A stretch of DNA of 64,000 nt from Flavipsychrobacter sp. (lineage in GTDB: Bacteria > Bacteroidota > Bacteroidia > Chitinophagales > Chitinophagaceae), in the NCBI GenBank assembly GCA_031292525.1, contig JARLGY010000018.1, positions 186,001 through 250,000 on the forward strand, in the 5' to 3' direction. Position numbers and translations under genes: made by a program. Below the pieces are notes generated by a model that was not told the DNA's origin, did no database searches, and saw only the letters and a list, made by a program, of their open reading frames with translations. Below, in pieces: positions 51,760 to 60,852 of this stretch; the stretch's first letter is position 1; every line of letters starts with the position of its first letter.

Positions 51760-51933
51760 ATGGAAGACCTGGTAGAACAACTGAAAGATAAAGCTGGCCT
51801 TACTGAAGAGCAGGCTATAAAAACGATACAGACCATTAAGGATTATATAACGTCTAAACTGCCGCCTATGTTTAGCGGTATGGTTGATAACTTCTTAGGA
51901 ACAGCAGCGGCTGAAGAAGACCACCTGGATTAG
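51760..51933 (+). CDS. Small helical protein, 57 residues, downstream of clpX
   Basis: MEDLVEQLKDKAGLTEEQAI, KTIQTIKDYITSKLPPMFSG, MVDNFLGTAAAEEDHLD. Two amphipathic helices and a short loop PPMFSGM, all soluble. Similar small proteins occur in Bacteroidota from memory, with no known function. It starts 33 bases after clpX in the same direction and is closed by a strong terminator, so it is likely the last gene of that transcript. Confidence 0.65.
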   Translation: MEDLVEQLKDKAGLTEEQAIKTIQTIKDYITSKLPPMFSGMVDNFLGTAAAEEDHLD

Positions 51934-51958
51934 TAGTCTATTTATAAATTAAGATAAG

Positions 51959-51990
51959 GAGGTTGTCACTGAATGGTGACAACCTCTTTT
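51959..51990 (+). terminator. Terminator of the clpX transcript
   Basis: GAGGTTGTCAC (51959-51969) pairs exactly with GTGACAACCTC (51976-51986), 6-base loop, then TTTT. Confidence 0.85.
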
Positions 51991-52016
51991 CAATAACAGT
52001 GCCTTTAACTTACCCA

Positions 52017-53738
52017 ATGCCCCCAACCATAGACCATATAGAACTGGATGAAAACAATGCGGAGTTTAACTACGCTATGCAGTTTGTGCAGCATACCAAC
52101 CGGCTTATATACCTTACAGGGAAGGCAGGCACTGGTAAGACCACGTTTTTAAAATACCTGAAACAAACCACCAAGAAAAGCGTTGCCATTGTTGCGCCTA
52201 CGGGTGTTGCTGCTATTAATGCGGGTGGACAAACGATCCATTCATTTTTCCAGATAAAGCCTGGGGTGTATGTACCGAATGACAAACGATTGAGAAGCCA
52301 TGCCAGTCCGTTTGATACAGATAAGAGCACGGTCTTCAACTACTTTAAATATTCGGAAGAGCAGCGAAAAGTGATACGCGAACTGGACCTGCTGATCATA
52401 GACGAAATATCGATGGTGAGGTGCGACCTGCTGGACGTGATAGATCGGCTGATGCGTGTGTACCGCAACTGGGAGTTTGAACCTTTTGGCGGGGTACAAG
52501 TGATACTAATTGGAGATACGTTTCAGCTGCCCCCAATTGCCGATGGCGAGCAATGGGATATACTGAGTAAGTTTTATGAGAGTCCTTTCTTTTTTAGCTC
52601 TAACGTTATTAAACGGCACCGCCCGGTGTACATAGAACTGAAGAAAATCTATCGTCAAAAGGAACAAGGGTTTATAGATCTGCTGAACAGGGTAAGGACC
52701 AACCAGGTAACACAGAATGAGCTAACGTTACTAAATAGCAAGTACAATCCTACATTCGTACCCCCTGAACATTCTAATTACATCACACTGGCTACCCACA
52801 ACAAAATAGTTGACAGTACCAATGCTACGCGATTGGCAGAGTTAAGTACGGAAATAAAGACATTCAAGGCATCAGTAGATAAAGACTTCCCGGATAACAT
52901 GATGCCTGCGGATAAAGTGTTGCAATTGAAAGAGGGTGCACAGATCATGTTCATCCGTAACAACAGGGCAAAAAAGGTCCATAATGGAAAGATTGCCAAA
53001 ATAAAATCACTCAAAGACGACAAGATAATTGTGGAGATCTCTGAAGGCAACGAGATTACAGTTGAAAAAGAAACTTGGGAAAATATACGCTACAGTTGGA
53101 ACGACACGGACCGTAAAATAGAAGATGAGGTAGTAGGGAGTTTTACACAATACCCTATACGGCTGGCATGGGCAATATCCGTACACAAAAGCCAGGGACT
53201 TACTTTTGATAATGTAATTGCAGACCTGGGTGCGGCCTTTTCATCTGGACAGGTATATGTAGCGCTGAGCCGTTGTACTTCGTTCGATGGACTGGTGCTT
53301 AAAACGCAGATAGACCGGGGCGCTATAAAAACAGACACACGAGTGATCAGGTTTGCACAAAATGAAACACCTGATACGCTAATAGTACAGGAGCTGAATG
53401 CAGGCAAGGCAGACCACTACTATAAGAAAGCAAGAGAAGCTGCAAAAGCAAAAGATATGCACACCGCTCTGCAACAGTTTATAAAAGCTATTGAATTCAG
53501 GAACGACGTGGATACCGACCTATTTAAACGCTATGCCACAGTGCTTCACTCCAGGTTGACCAACCGTAAAGAGATGCGAGTAACGCTACCTGCTGCGGTA
53601 GCGCTACTGAAGAAACAGTATGCCAAAAAAGAAAGCGTAGGTGCTCCGCTGGTCGTTACCAAAGAACAGAATAAGTCTATAGGTTTCTGGATAGAAAAAC
53701 TTACTGAGTTTGCACGTTTGAAAGGAATTAATAAATAA
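52017..53738 (+). CDS. Pif1/RecD-like SF1B DNA helicase
   Basis: 573 residues from ATG 52017. Helicase motifs: LTGKAGTGKTTFLKYL (Walker A, about residue 37), APTGVAAINAGGQTIHSFF (Ia), LLIIDEISMVRCDLLDVID (II), VQVILIGDTFQLPP (III) and SVHKSQGLTFDNVIADLGAA (V/VI with VYVALSRCTSFDGL). The C-terminal part adds a basic helical region and a short end (NKSIGFWIEKLTEFARLKG). Likely resolves unusual DNA structures or acts in recombination. An upstream extension would run into the terminator and is rejected. Convergent with the UvrD-like helicase, only two bases apart. Confidence 0.9.
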   Translation: MPPTIDHIELDENNAEFNYAMQFVQHTNRLIYLTGKAGTGKTTFLKYLKQTTKKSVAIVAPTGVAAINAGGQTIHSFFQIKPGVYVPNDKRLRSHASPFDTDKSTVFNYFKYSEEQRKVIRELDLLIIDEISMVRCDLLDVIDRLMRVYRNWEFEPFGGVQVILIGDTFQLPPIADGEQWDILSKFYESPFFFSSNVIKRHRPVYIELKKIYRQKEQGFIDLLNRVRTNQVTQNELTLLNSKYNPTFVPPEHSNYITLATHNKIVDSTNATRLAELSTEIKTFKASVDKDFPDNMMPADKVLQLKEGAQIMFIRNNRAKKVHNGKIAKIKSLKDDKIIVEISEGNEITVEKETWENIRYSWNDTDRKIEDEVVGSFTQYPIRLAWAISVHKSQGLTFDNVIADLGAAFSSGQVYVALSRCTSFDGLVLKTQIDRGAIKTDTRVIRFAQNETPDTLIVQELNAGKADHYYKKAREAAKAKDMHTALQQFIKAIEFRNDVDTDLFKRYATVLHSRLTNRKEMRVTLPAAVALLKKQYAKKESVGAPLVVTKEQNKSIGFWIEKLTEFARLKGINK

Positions 53739-53740
53739 TA

Positions 53741-56700
53741 CTATTCTTCCCAGTCATCTATTTCTACAGCCTCATCATGGTCTGTTCGTACAAGTTGGTA
53801 CTTACGGGCGAAGTTACACCAGTAGCAATCTTTTCGGCCACAACCTGTATCAAACTCATGGTTCATGATGCGCGCATAGCTATCCTTTAACTGTTGGCGT
53901 ACAGTTTCTTCATCCTGCGCAAAAATGGGCACGTAGTAACGCTTAAATTCGCCGGTTTTACTATTTTTCTGTATGTAGTCAAACATACCCATATTCACCT
54001 TCAGGTGTTTGTCTTCATAGTTTTCTATCAGCAGTTTATAAAACACCATTTGCCGCCAATAATCGCCACCCAAAGGTTCTTTTTCATTTGGCGCTGCGGT
54101 TAGCGCATTACCCCAGCGGTCAGGGTCGCCTGTCTTATAGTCCACTATGGTGCAGCTATCTCCGTTGATCTCTATTTTATCTATTTTCCCGGTTACCGGC
54201 ACACCATCAAGCAGGTATCTGTTCACCTTCCATTCTATCTCCACATTGGTAGGGAACTCATTGATATACCTATCGTAGTACTCACTTAAAATAGTATGGC
54301 CCTGCTCCATCCGTCTATCATACATAACAGTTGTAAACGATGCAGATTCTGCAAACATGCTGGAGTCGAAAACAGCAAGTAATCGTTCTTTATCCGGGAA
54401 TACATTTGTTGCTTTCATCTCTTTAAAGAATCTTTCCAATGCATTATGTACTGCTGTACCAAATGCCAGCGCGTCATTTTTCTGGAAAGGCACACGCAGC
54501 AGGTTCTCATAATAAAAACCCAACGGACAGTAGAGGTACTTGGATAGTGTGGTATAACTCATGGTGAGTTGTTGTAATTGCCGCTCTATCCATTGGCCGT
54601 TGGCCAGCCTTATGCGCACTTCAGGAACGGGCTGCATAGCCAGTTGCAGGTGGTTCAGCACATCGCTCGTTTCTACACTATGCAGAGTACGCTCCGCCGG
54701 GGTACTTATCTCTTCAATAAACACAGAGGCTTCAATACTTTTACCATTGTTATCATTTAGTGCATACGATATATGCAGGTGCTTTTTAGCACGCGTTAAT
54801 GCTACATAAAATAGCCTTCGTGCTACCTCTACTTTATATGTTTTCTCGTGGTCGTCATCTGTTTTGGTAATGGTATCTGGTAGCTTGTATTCAAAGCTAT
54901 TGCCACGGCGGGCTTCCCAATAGTTCTTGGTAGTGCCTATCAAAAACACATGTTCAAACTCATTGCCTTTAGCGCCATGCGCAGTAAAGAAATGTACACC
55001 ATTATCGTTTTGCACTACACGCTGTACAGGGATGGTAATTCCCTCATCATTCATACGTTCTACCTGTCCCAGGAACTCAGCAAGTCTTATACGCGGGTTA
55101 CGACCATGTAGCTCGCGCACGTAGTCGAAGAAGGTATGCAGTACCTGTACATTCCAAATATGATCCGGCTGTTGCAGCAGGTAAGCCACTATACCACTTT
55201 CATACACAATTTTTTCTACCAGTAAAGGCAGAGGCATGCTTGTTTGTGTGCGTGCCCACTCTTCCATATTCCGCCCCATTCTTATCAGCGCCTTTGCAGA
55301 GGGCAACTCCAATGATTCCAGCAACAAACTCTTAGTGAGCAGGAAACGCCAGTAGCCGAGGCTTTTATCCTTAGCACGATTGCCTTGTATATACAGGCTC
55401 AGCAAGGCTATATCGGTAGGGGCAATTTCGTAGTAGGGCGCATGCAATATTTCAAAGAGTAGTGCTTCGCCACTAAATGGTTCCTTACGTTCCATCTCTA
55501 GGTAGCGCAATACATTCAGCACTTGCTGTATCAATGGGAGGTCCAGTATGTTTACCGGTTTCTTTACATTATATGGAATGCCCTTGCGCTCCATGAGCGC
55601 TATTATATTGTCTGCTTGCTTGTGTTGTGCGTACAATATAGCTACATGGTTCAATGGCACTCCGGCTTGCTGCAGGCGCTCCACCTGCAGCATGATATCG
55701 GTCTCTTCCTGCAGCACGTTGCTGTACACCTTTATTATGGGCGTTACTACCTCTGCACCTTCCTGGAAACGTTTAGCAGCTGCTTTAATATTCTTGTCCA
55801 GCTTCAGGTGTTCGAGCTGGTATATGAGCCGTTGTTTGTTGTTTACAATAGTTGTCGTTGCTTTGTCCAGTATGTGTTGTGACGAGCGGTAGTTTTGCGA
55901 CAGGATGATGATCTTTATTGCATCCTTGTACCGCTCGTAAAAATCTATAATGTTGCGGATGCGGGCACCCTGGAATTCGTAGATGGACTGGTCGTCATCG
56001 CCCACCACAAAAATATTGGGATCGTCCCAAAAACGGGTGAGTAAGTTCAGTAGTTGATTCTGCGATCCGTTGGTATCCTGGAACTCATCTACCAATATAA
56101 ACTGGTGGCGCTCCTGGTAGCTTTGCAGCAAGGTAGGGCTTTCTTCAAACGCATCAAGTACCCATATGATCATGTCATTAAAGTCATAGCGGCCGGCTTC
56201 CTTCATTCTTGCTACATAGGTATCAAATAGCTCTGCCGCAGCCGCGGTACTTGCCATCCGTCTTGCCTCTTCGTCTATTTCATTTTGCTTCAGGTCGCCC
56301 TTTACGTACCCGTTTCCTTTCCTTTTATATACGTAGGCTTCGCGGTTGGGGAGGTCGTTTATATATTCAGTTATAGCAGCAATAATTTCGGGATAGCGCA
56401 TGTTCTCCCGCTTCATAAATTCGAACAGGCGATTCAGCTTACCAGCATCGTAATATATGTTCCCACTCAGCTTGCGCAGTATATGTCCAGAGGGTAGTTT
56501 CTCCAAAATATCATACAACAGGTCGGTACGCTCCAGGTCGCTTATAGGCTGTAAAGCACGTTGGCTAAAGACTTCACTATTACTCTGTATTACGTTATTG
56601 CAAAAAGCATGGAATGTAGCAATATTAACCTTGTGAGCAGCAGGGCCTATTACCTGCACCAGTCTGCGGCGCATGGCATTGGTAGCCTCTTCTGTATAGG

Positions 56701-56899
56701 TGAGGCACAATATTTCCGACGGTTGTACCTGTGCTTCACTGCGCAGCAGATTAGCTATGCGCAAGGCAAGTACTTCAGTCTTGCCGGTACCTGGTCCTGC
56801 TATTACCATCACAGGGCCATAGATGGTATCTACTGCTTCTTTCTGCTGAGTATTCAGATCGTTATAACGCTGTAGAAAAAGATCTTCGTTGATGATCAT
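53741..56899 (-). CDS. UvrD/AddA-type helicase fused to PD-(D/E)XK nuclease with Cys cluster
   Basis: 1052 residues. Helicase motifs: AGPGTGKTEVLALRIANLL (I), CLTYTEEATNAMRRR (Ia), ILVDEFQDTNGSQNQLL (II), VVGDDDQSIYEFQGAR (III), SQNYRSSQHIL (IV) and LFYVALTRAKKHLHISY (VI). The C-terminal nuclease has LAFGTAVHNALERFF and GKIDKIEINGDSCTIVDYKT. A Cys in YLYCPLGFYY plus CGRKDCYWC near the end could bind a 4Fe-4S cluster, as in AddB/RecB-type nucleases. It combines helicase and nuclease in one chain and may process DNA ends. No separate partner subunit is adjacent. Confidence 0.92.
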   Translation of the reverse strand: MIINEDLFLQRYNDLNTQQKEAVDTIYGPVMVIAGPGTGKTEVLALRIANLLRSEAQVQPSEILCLTYTEEATNAMRRRLVQVIGPAAHKVNIATFHAFCNNVIQSNSEVFSQRALQPISDLERTDLLYDILEKLPSGHILRKLSGNIYYDAGKLNRLFEFMKRENMRYPEIIAAITEYINDLPNREAYVYKRKGNGYVKGDLKQNEIDEEARRMASTAAAAELFDTYVARMKEAGRYDFNDMIIWVLDAFEESPTLLQSYQERHQFILVDEFQDTNGSQNQLLNLLTRFWDDPNIFVVGDDDQSIYEFQGARIRNIIDFYERYKDAIKIIILSQNYRSSQHILDKATTTIVNNKQRLIYQLEHLKLDKNIKAAAKRFQEGAEVVTPIIKVYSNVLQEETDIMLQVERLQQAGVPLNHVAILYAQHKQADNIIALMERKGIPYNVKKPVNILDLPLIQQVLNVLRYLEMERKEPFSGEALLFEILHAPYYEIAPTDIALLSLYIQGNRAKDKSLGYWRFLLTKSLLLESLELPSAKALIRMGRNMEEWARTQTSMPLPLLVEKIVYESGIVAYLLQQPDHIWNVQVLHTFFDYVRELHGRNPRIRLAEFLGQVERMNDEGITIPVQRVVQNDNGVHFFTAHGAKGNEFEHVFLIGTTKNYWEARRGNSFEYKLPDTITKTDDDHEKTYKVEVARRLFYVALTRAKKHLHISYALNDNNGKSIEASVFIEEISTPAERTLHSVETSDVLNHLQLAMQPVPEVRIRLANGQWIERQLQQLTMSYTTLSKYLYCPLGFYYENLLRVPFQKNDALAFGTAVHNALERFFKEMKATNVFPDKERLLAVFDSSMFAESASFTTVMYDRRMEQGHTILSEYYDRYINEFPTNVEIEWKVNRYLLDGVPVTGKIDKIEINGDSCTIVDYKTGDPDRWGNALTAAPNEKEPLGGDYWRQMVFYKLLIENYEDKHLKVNMGMFDYIQKNSKTGEFKRYYVPIFAQDEETVRQQLKDSYARIMNHEFDTGCGRKDCYWCNFARKYQLVRTDHDEAVEIDDWEE

Positions 56900-56967
56900 G
56901 CCTGAATTTTAAGGGATATTTATGAAGATAGGAAAGGTAGTATAATTAGAAAAAGAAACCATTATCT

Positions 56968-56975
56968 TACATTTG
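56968..56975 (+). promoter_or_regulatory. -7 element for the thioredoxin-like gene
   Basis: TACATTTG, exact TAnnTTTG, 31 bases before the ATG at 57006. Confidence 0.4.
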
Positions 56976-57005
56976 TAGCTACTCATCTCAATCAAATATT
57001 AAAAA

Positions 57006-57539
57006 ATGAAAAAATTATTACTCCTTACTGCCCTCATTTTCGGCATGCTGCAGACTGCAACCGTTAGCGCACAAGAGAAAAAGAACGAAAATAAAAACAT
57101 AGACTCCTTATTACCCTACCAGAAAAACCATTCACTGCCCACTTTCAACATATTGGAAATGGATAGCTCTACCATATTTGTAACTAACAAGATACCTATG
57201 GGCAAGCCCAGCCTTATTATGTTCTTTGGTCCTGACTGCGACCATTGCAAACACCAGATGGAAGAGATGGTAAAAGGTATGGACTCACTTAAAGATCTTC
57301 AATTTTACTTATGTACGTTTGGCAACCCTACTGCTATAAAAGGGTTTTATGAAAAGTTTCATCTTGAAAACTATCCTAACGTAAAAGTTGTCGGTAAAGA
57401 CGTTGATTACTTCTTCACATCTTTCTTCGGCGCACGCTTTGTACCTTATCTTGCAGTGTACGACAAACACAAGAAATTTGTAAAGAAATTTGAAGGCCAT
57501 GCCAGCGTTAAAGAACTATATGAGGCATCGAGAAAATAA
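57006..57539 (+). CDS. TlpA/thioredoxin-like periplasmic protein
   Basis: 177 residues. Signal peptide LLLLTALIFGMLQTATVSAQ, then a thioredoxin-fold domain with the CxxC active site in FFGPDCDHCKHQMEEM. The cis-Pro is in FGARFVPYLAVYD. Likely a periplasmic disulfide reductase or a cytochrome-maturation-type helper; the CDHC dipeptide is unusual. Single gene with promoter-like element and terminator. Confidence 0.85.
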   Translation: MKKLLLLTALIFGMLQTATVSAQEKKNENKNIDSLLPYQKNHSLPTFNILEMDSSTIFVTNKIPMGKPSLIMFFGPDCDHCKHQMEEMVKGMDSLKDLQFYLCTFGNPTAIKGFYEKFHLENYPNVKVVGKDVDYFFTSFFGARFVPYLAVYDKHKKFVKKFEGHASVKELYEASRK

Positions 57540-57562
57540 AATCATAAAAGTCAATTTTAACC

Positions 57563-57599
57563 ATAGGGTCGGCACTAATATTGCCGACCCTATTTTTTT
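57563..57599 (+). terminator. Terminator of the thioredoxin-like gene
   Basis: ATAGGGTCGGCA (57563-57574) pairs with TGCCGACCCTAT (57582-57593), followed by a T-run. Confidence 0.85.
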
Positions 57600-57616
57600 A
57601 GAGAAAGTAAAATTTT

Positions 57617-58342
57617 ATGGATAGTAAGCGCAACGCCAGAGCCCTGAATTCTTTCGAAGAATTATATATTAACGCACGCGAAAAAGAGCAACGGATATAT
57701 ACGGATGCGCAGCTCCTCTTGTTGCCAGATATAGCTCCATCTCACCCGCATTATAAAGAATGGCTGGTAAGAAAACATTCCAGCGTACGACTTATAAAAT
57801 ACCTAAAAAGCAAACGAAGACCATTAAGCATTCTTGAAATCGGCTGTGGTAATGGCTGGCTATCTGCAAGACTATCTGAAATAGAAAATGCCACAGTTAC
57901 CGGATTGGATATAAACCAGGCAGAGCTTACACAGGCAAGTACTGTATTTAAAAAAAGCAACTTGCAGTTTATTTATGGCAACATTGCGGACAATATTTTT
58001 CCGGCCCAGAAGTTTGACGTGGTGGTATTTGCCGCATCGTTGCAATACTTCCCATCATTAACAATATTCAATTCCATATTTCCTATTCTATGTCCACAAG
58101 GAGCGATACACATTATAGATACCCCTTTTTATAAACCGGGATTGGTTGCAGCTGCTAGAGAACGTACACGGGCTTATTACACTGCATTGCATGTACCTGA
58201 AATGGCAGATCGTTACTACCATCATTCGGTTGATGAACTAAAAAAAATGGACCATACTTTTTTGTATGATCCCAATTCTTTTATCAATAAACTGCTAAAA
58301 CGCAACCATCCCTTTCCCTGGGTAGTAGTACGCTGCCAATAG
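57617..58342 (+). CDS. Class I SAM-dependent methyltransferase
   Basis: 241 residues. Motif I ILEIGCGNGWLSARLSEIEN and the acidic GLDINQAELTQA are clear, with FDVVVFAASLQYFPSL as motif IV and a HIIDTPFYKP motif VI. Target unknown. It ends six bases before the convergent GT2 gene. A role in glycan or lipid methylation is possible given the glycosyltransferases beside it. Confidence 0.88.
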   Translation: MDSKRNARALNSFEELYINAREKEQRIYTDAQLLLLPDIAPSHPHYKEWLVRKHSSVRLIKYLKSKRRPLSILEIGCGNGWLSARLSEIENATVTGLDINQAELTQASTVFKKSNLQFIYGNIADNIFPAQKFDVVVFAASLQYFPSLTIFNSIFPILCPQGAIHIIDTPFYKPGLVAAARERTRAYYTALHVPEMADRYYHHSVDELKKMDHTFLYDPNSFINKLLKRNHPFPWVVVRCQ

Positions 58343-58347
58343 CTTCT

Positions 58348-59307
58348 TTACTTTACGTCACTGTCTTTAATGTCAGTCTGGTCCACTACATAAAGTGGCC
58401 TGTTGCGTACGTTGTTGATGATGCGACTTATATATTCGCCCAATATGCCCAGCGATAGCAGTTGTACACCACCAAGGAATGTGATGCTTATAATGGTAGA
58501 TGCCCAACCCGGCACTGTAGCATGGTTGAAGAAATAAGAATAAACCGCAAACACGCCTATAAGAAACGACATGATACAAACTATGAATCCAAGGCTCGTT
58601 GCCAGCTTTAAGGGAGCATCAGAAAATGCGGTAATACCATTAAACGCCAGCCGCAACATTTTCTTAAAGGGGTAGTTTGTTTTACCAAACTTGCGCTCAT
58701 CGCGCTCAAACATTACATAGGTGTTTCTAAAACCCAGCCATGCTATTTGTCCACGCAGGTATTTGTCATACTCCTTCATTCGCTGCAGGTACTCCAGTAC
58801 GTCGCGGCTTATCATGCGGTAGTCGCCTACATCAAGTGGTATATCAAAAGCTACCAGCCACGCCATCAGCCTGTAAAACATACGGGCGGTTACCCGTTTG
58901 AAAAATGTTTCTCCCTTTCGCTTGGTGCGTTTGGCGTATATCACCTTATAGCCGTTCTGATACTCGGCATACATCTGGCTTATCAGTTCGGGGGGGTCCT
59001 GGAGGTCGCCATCTATAGTTACTATGGCATCCCCGCTTGAATAGTCCATACCAGCCGTAATGGCTATCTGGTGCCCAAAATTGCGACTGAAGCTGATAAA
59101 GTGCAGCCGAGCGTCGTCTTCGCAAAGCGATTTCAGCTTCAGCAGGGTGCCATCCCGGCTGCCATCGTTCACAAAAATGATTTCGTAGGCTTCGGTAATG
59201 CTGGCTGCAACCGCAACCAGGCGGCGCACAAGCTCTTCTATAATGAGCTCCTCATTAAAAACAGGTACTACAATTGATAGCGCTATATTACTACTGCCGT
59301 TTGCCAT
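58348..59307 (-). CDS. GT2 polyprenyl-phosphate glycosyltransferase (GtrB/DPM1 type)
   Basis: 319 residues. LSIVVPVFNEELIIEELVRR, FVNDGSRDGT, DGDLQDPPELI (the DxD-like metal site) and the C-terminal two membrane segments (LGFIVCIMSFLIGVFAVYSY and FLGGVQLLSLGILGEYISR) are typical of undecaprenyl-phosphate sugar transferases. It would supply a lipid-linked sugar that the adjacent GT39-type enzymes can use. It overlaps the upstream GT39 gene by 17 bases. Confidence 0.92.
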   Translation of the reverse strand: MANGSSNIALSIVVPVFNEELIIEELVRRLVAVAASITEAYEIIFVNDGSRDGTLLKLKSLCEDDARLHFISFSRNFGHQIAITAGMDYSSGDAIVTIDGDLQDPPELISQMYAEYQNGYKVIYAKRTKRKGETFFKRVTARMFYRLMAWLVAFDIPLDVGDYRMISRDVLEYLQRMKEYDKYLRGQIAWLGFRNTYVMFERDERKFGKTNYPFKKMLRLAFNGITAFSDAPLKLATSLGFIVCIMSFLIGVFAVYSYFFNHATVPGWASTIISITFLGGVQLLSLGILGEYISRIINNVRNRPLYVVDQTDIKDSDVK

Positions 59308-60751
59308 TTAACCTATAAACAGTTACGTTATAATAAGCTTGCAAGATAGTAGTTTGGTAATGCGTTTCCATATACTTTTTTACGCTGTCCTGGAAAACAA
59401 TGATATTTTCCACGCTATCTGCCTTTTCCAGGTTGTTTTGTATGTCATTTCTATGTCCTAGCGCTTCCAGGTACCAGTTAATATTTGCCTGGTACCCCGT
59501 ATATATTACCACTCGGCCGGTTATGCTTTGCTTACCCTCTAAGGCATTGTGCAGGTATTCGGCCATGTGTTCGTTACCCATCCGCTGGCTGCCTATATTG
59601 GGCAAAGCCGTATTAAGCGCAATGGCTTCCTTATACGGCAGCAAAAAAACAACAGGCAATAACAGGTAAGACAGGACTGCTGTCCACCTTCCCCTTTTTT
59701 GTAACATAGAGAACACGCAATAAATAAACAAACCCACAATAGCACTTAAAAACGGGTACATAGGCATAGCATACCAATACAGCTTTGTTTGTGCAGATGA
59801 TATGACCAGGAAGAACAATGCATTTAGCAGGATGAGGTACACAGTCAAATCGCGATACTTTTTATTATCCATGAACAGTCCGGCCAGCACACCGGGTACA
59901 ATCAACCAGTACCATGGCTTAAACTGGTAAAGCGCCATGTTATGGAAGTAATAAAGAAATGTTCCTTTATTGCCTTCCAGTGCCTGTGAGTAACGTCCGC
60001 CGAGTTCATTTTGCTGTACAGCTTGTATATACCCAGGATTGTAATGCTTGCGCAACAAATAGTAGCCTAAAACGAACAATAAAAAAGTTACGAGACTTAG
60101 ATACAAATGCTTCTCTTTTAGCAATCGTAAAAGACTTTTTTTATATAACGTAAACAACAAGAGAGCTGGAAGGAAGAGTAACGCTGCTACCCCCTTTGTG
60201 AGCACCGCAAGTGTAAGGAATATAAAAGTTAAATACAGAAACTTGGGTTTGCCTTCTTGCAGGTATGCAAAGTAGCTAAAGCAATATGCAGTAGTAAAGA
60301 AAGTAAGCAACGCATCATAATCGCCTGTGCGGCTACAATGCAGTGTTACAAAACCTTGCGAAGTGATGAGCACTAAAACAGCTATAAACCCTGCCAATGG
60401 CGCCTTCTTCCATACCAAGAACAAATACACAATGATACAGGTACAAGTGCTGGCTATAGCGCCCGGCAAACGTGTAGCCCACTCATGCATGCCCCACAGG
60501 TGCATACTTAGCGCTTGCAGCCATACCATTAGCGGCGGCTTCACACTCCACATATCTGGTGCACCGCCGTAATGCACTACCAGCAAATTATGGTTACGCA
60601 TCATTTCCTGTGCGCTTACAGCTATACGGGCTTCATCGAATAATTGAAGTGGCAGTGAGCCAAGGTGCAGGAACAATGGCGGAATTGCTGCTGCCAGCAC
60701 GGCCAATAGTAATACGGCAGGATAAAGCTTTATGTATGGGGCACGGCGCAA
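59291..60751 (-). CDS. GT39/ArnT-like integral-membrane glycosyltransferase (copy 1)
   Basis: 486 residues with about 11-12 membrane segments. The N-terminal LPLQLFDEARIAVSAQEMMR (Asp-Glu motif) and SVKPPLMVWLQALSMHLWGM are ArnT/PMT-family signatures for transfer of sugar from polyprenyl phosphate to an acceptor on the outer face. No ATG lies near the natural start; the frame opens on TTG at 60751 after an in-frame TGA. It overlaps the GT2 gene by 17 bases, so the two are translated together. A close paralogue lies upstream (60853-62328). Confidence 0.88.
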   Translation of the reverse strand: MRRAPYIKLYPAVLLLAVLAAAIPPLFLHLGSLPLQLFDEARIAVSAQEMMRNHNLLVVHYGGAPDMWSVKPPLMVWLQALSMHLWGMHEWATRLPGAIASTCTCIIVYLFLVWKKAPLAGFIAVLVLITSQGFVTLHCSRTGDYDALLTFFTTAYCFSYFAYLQEGKPKFLYLTFIFLTLAVLTKGVAALLFLPALLLFTLYKKSLLRLLKEKHLYLSLVTFLLFVLGYYLLRKHYNPGYIQAVQQNELGGRYSQALEGNKGTFLYYFHNMALYQFKPWYWLIVPGVLAGLFMDNKKYRDLTVYLILLNALFFLVISSAQTKLYWYAMPMYPFLSAIVGLFIYCVFSMLQKRGRWTAVLSYLLLPVVFLLPYKEAIALNTALPNIGSQRMGNEHMAEYLHNALEGKQSITGRVVIYTGYQANINWYLEALGHRNDIQNNLEKADSVENIIVFQDSVKKYMETHYQTTILQAYYNVTVYRLNGKRQ

Positions 60752-60852
60752 TAGAAAGTCTGGTTTTATTATAGATCACTCAACTCCAAAAAATATGCTC
60801 ACTATTATAATTATAGCCTTATTAAAAAGTCAAAGCTATTTGGTTATGTTTT

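Noticed and set aside
51963-52016. Longer Pif1-like protein starting inside the clpX terminator
   Set aside because: The extra codons come from the terminator stem; the ATG at 52017 begins a sensible N-terminus.
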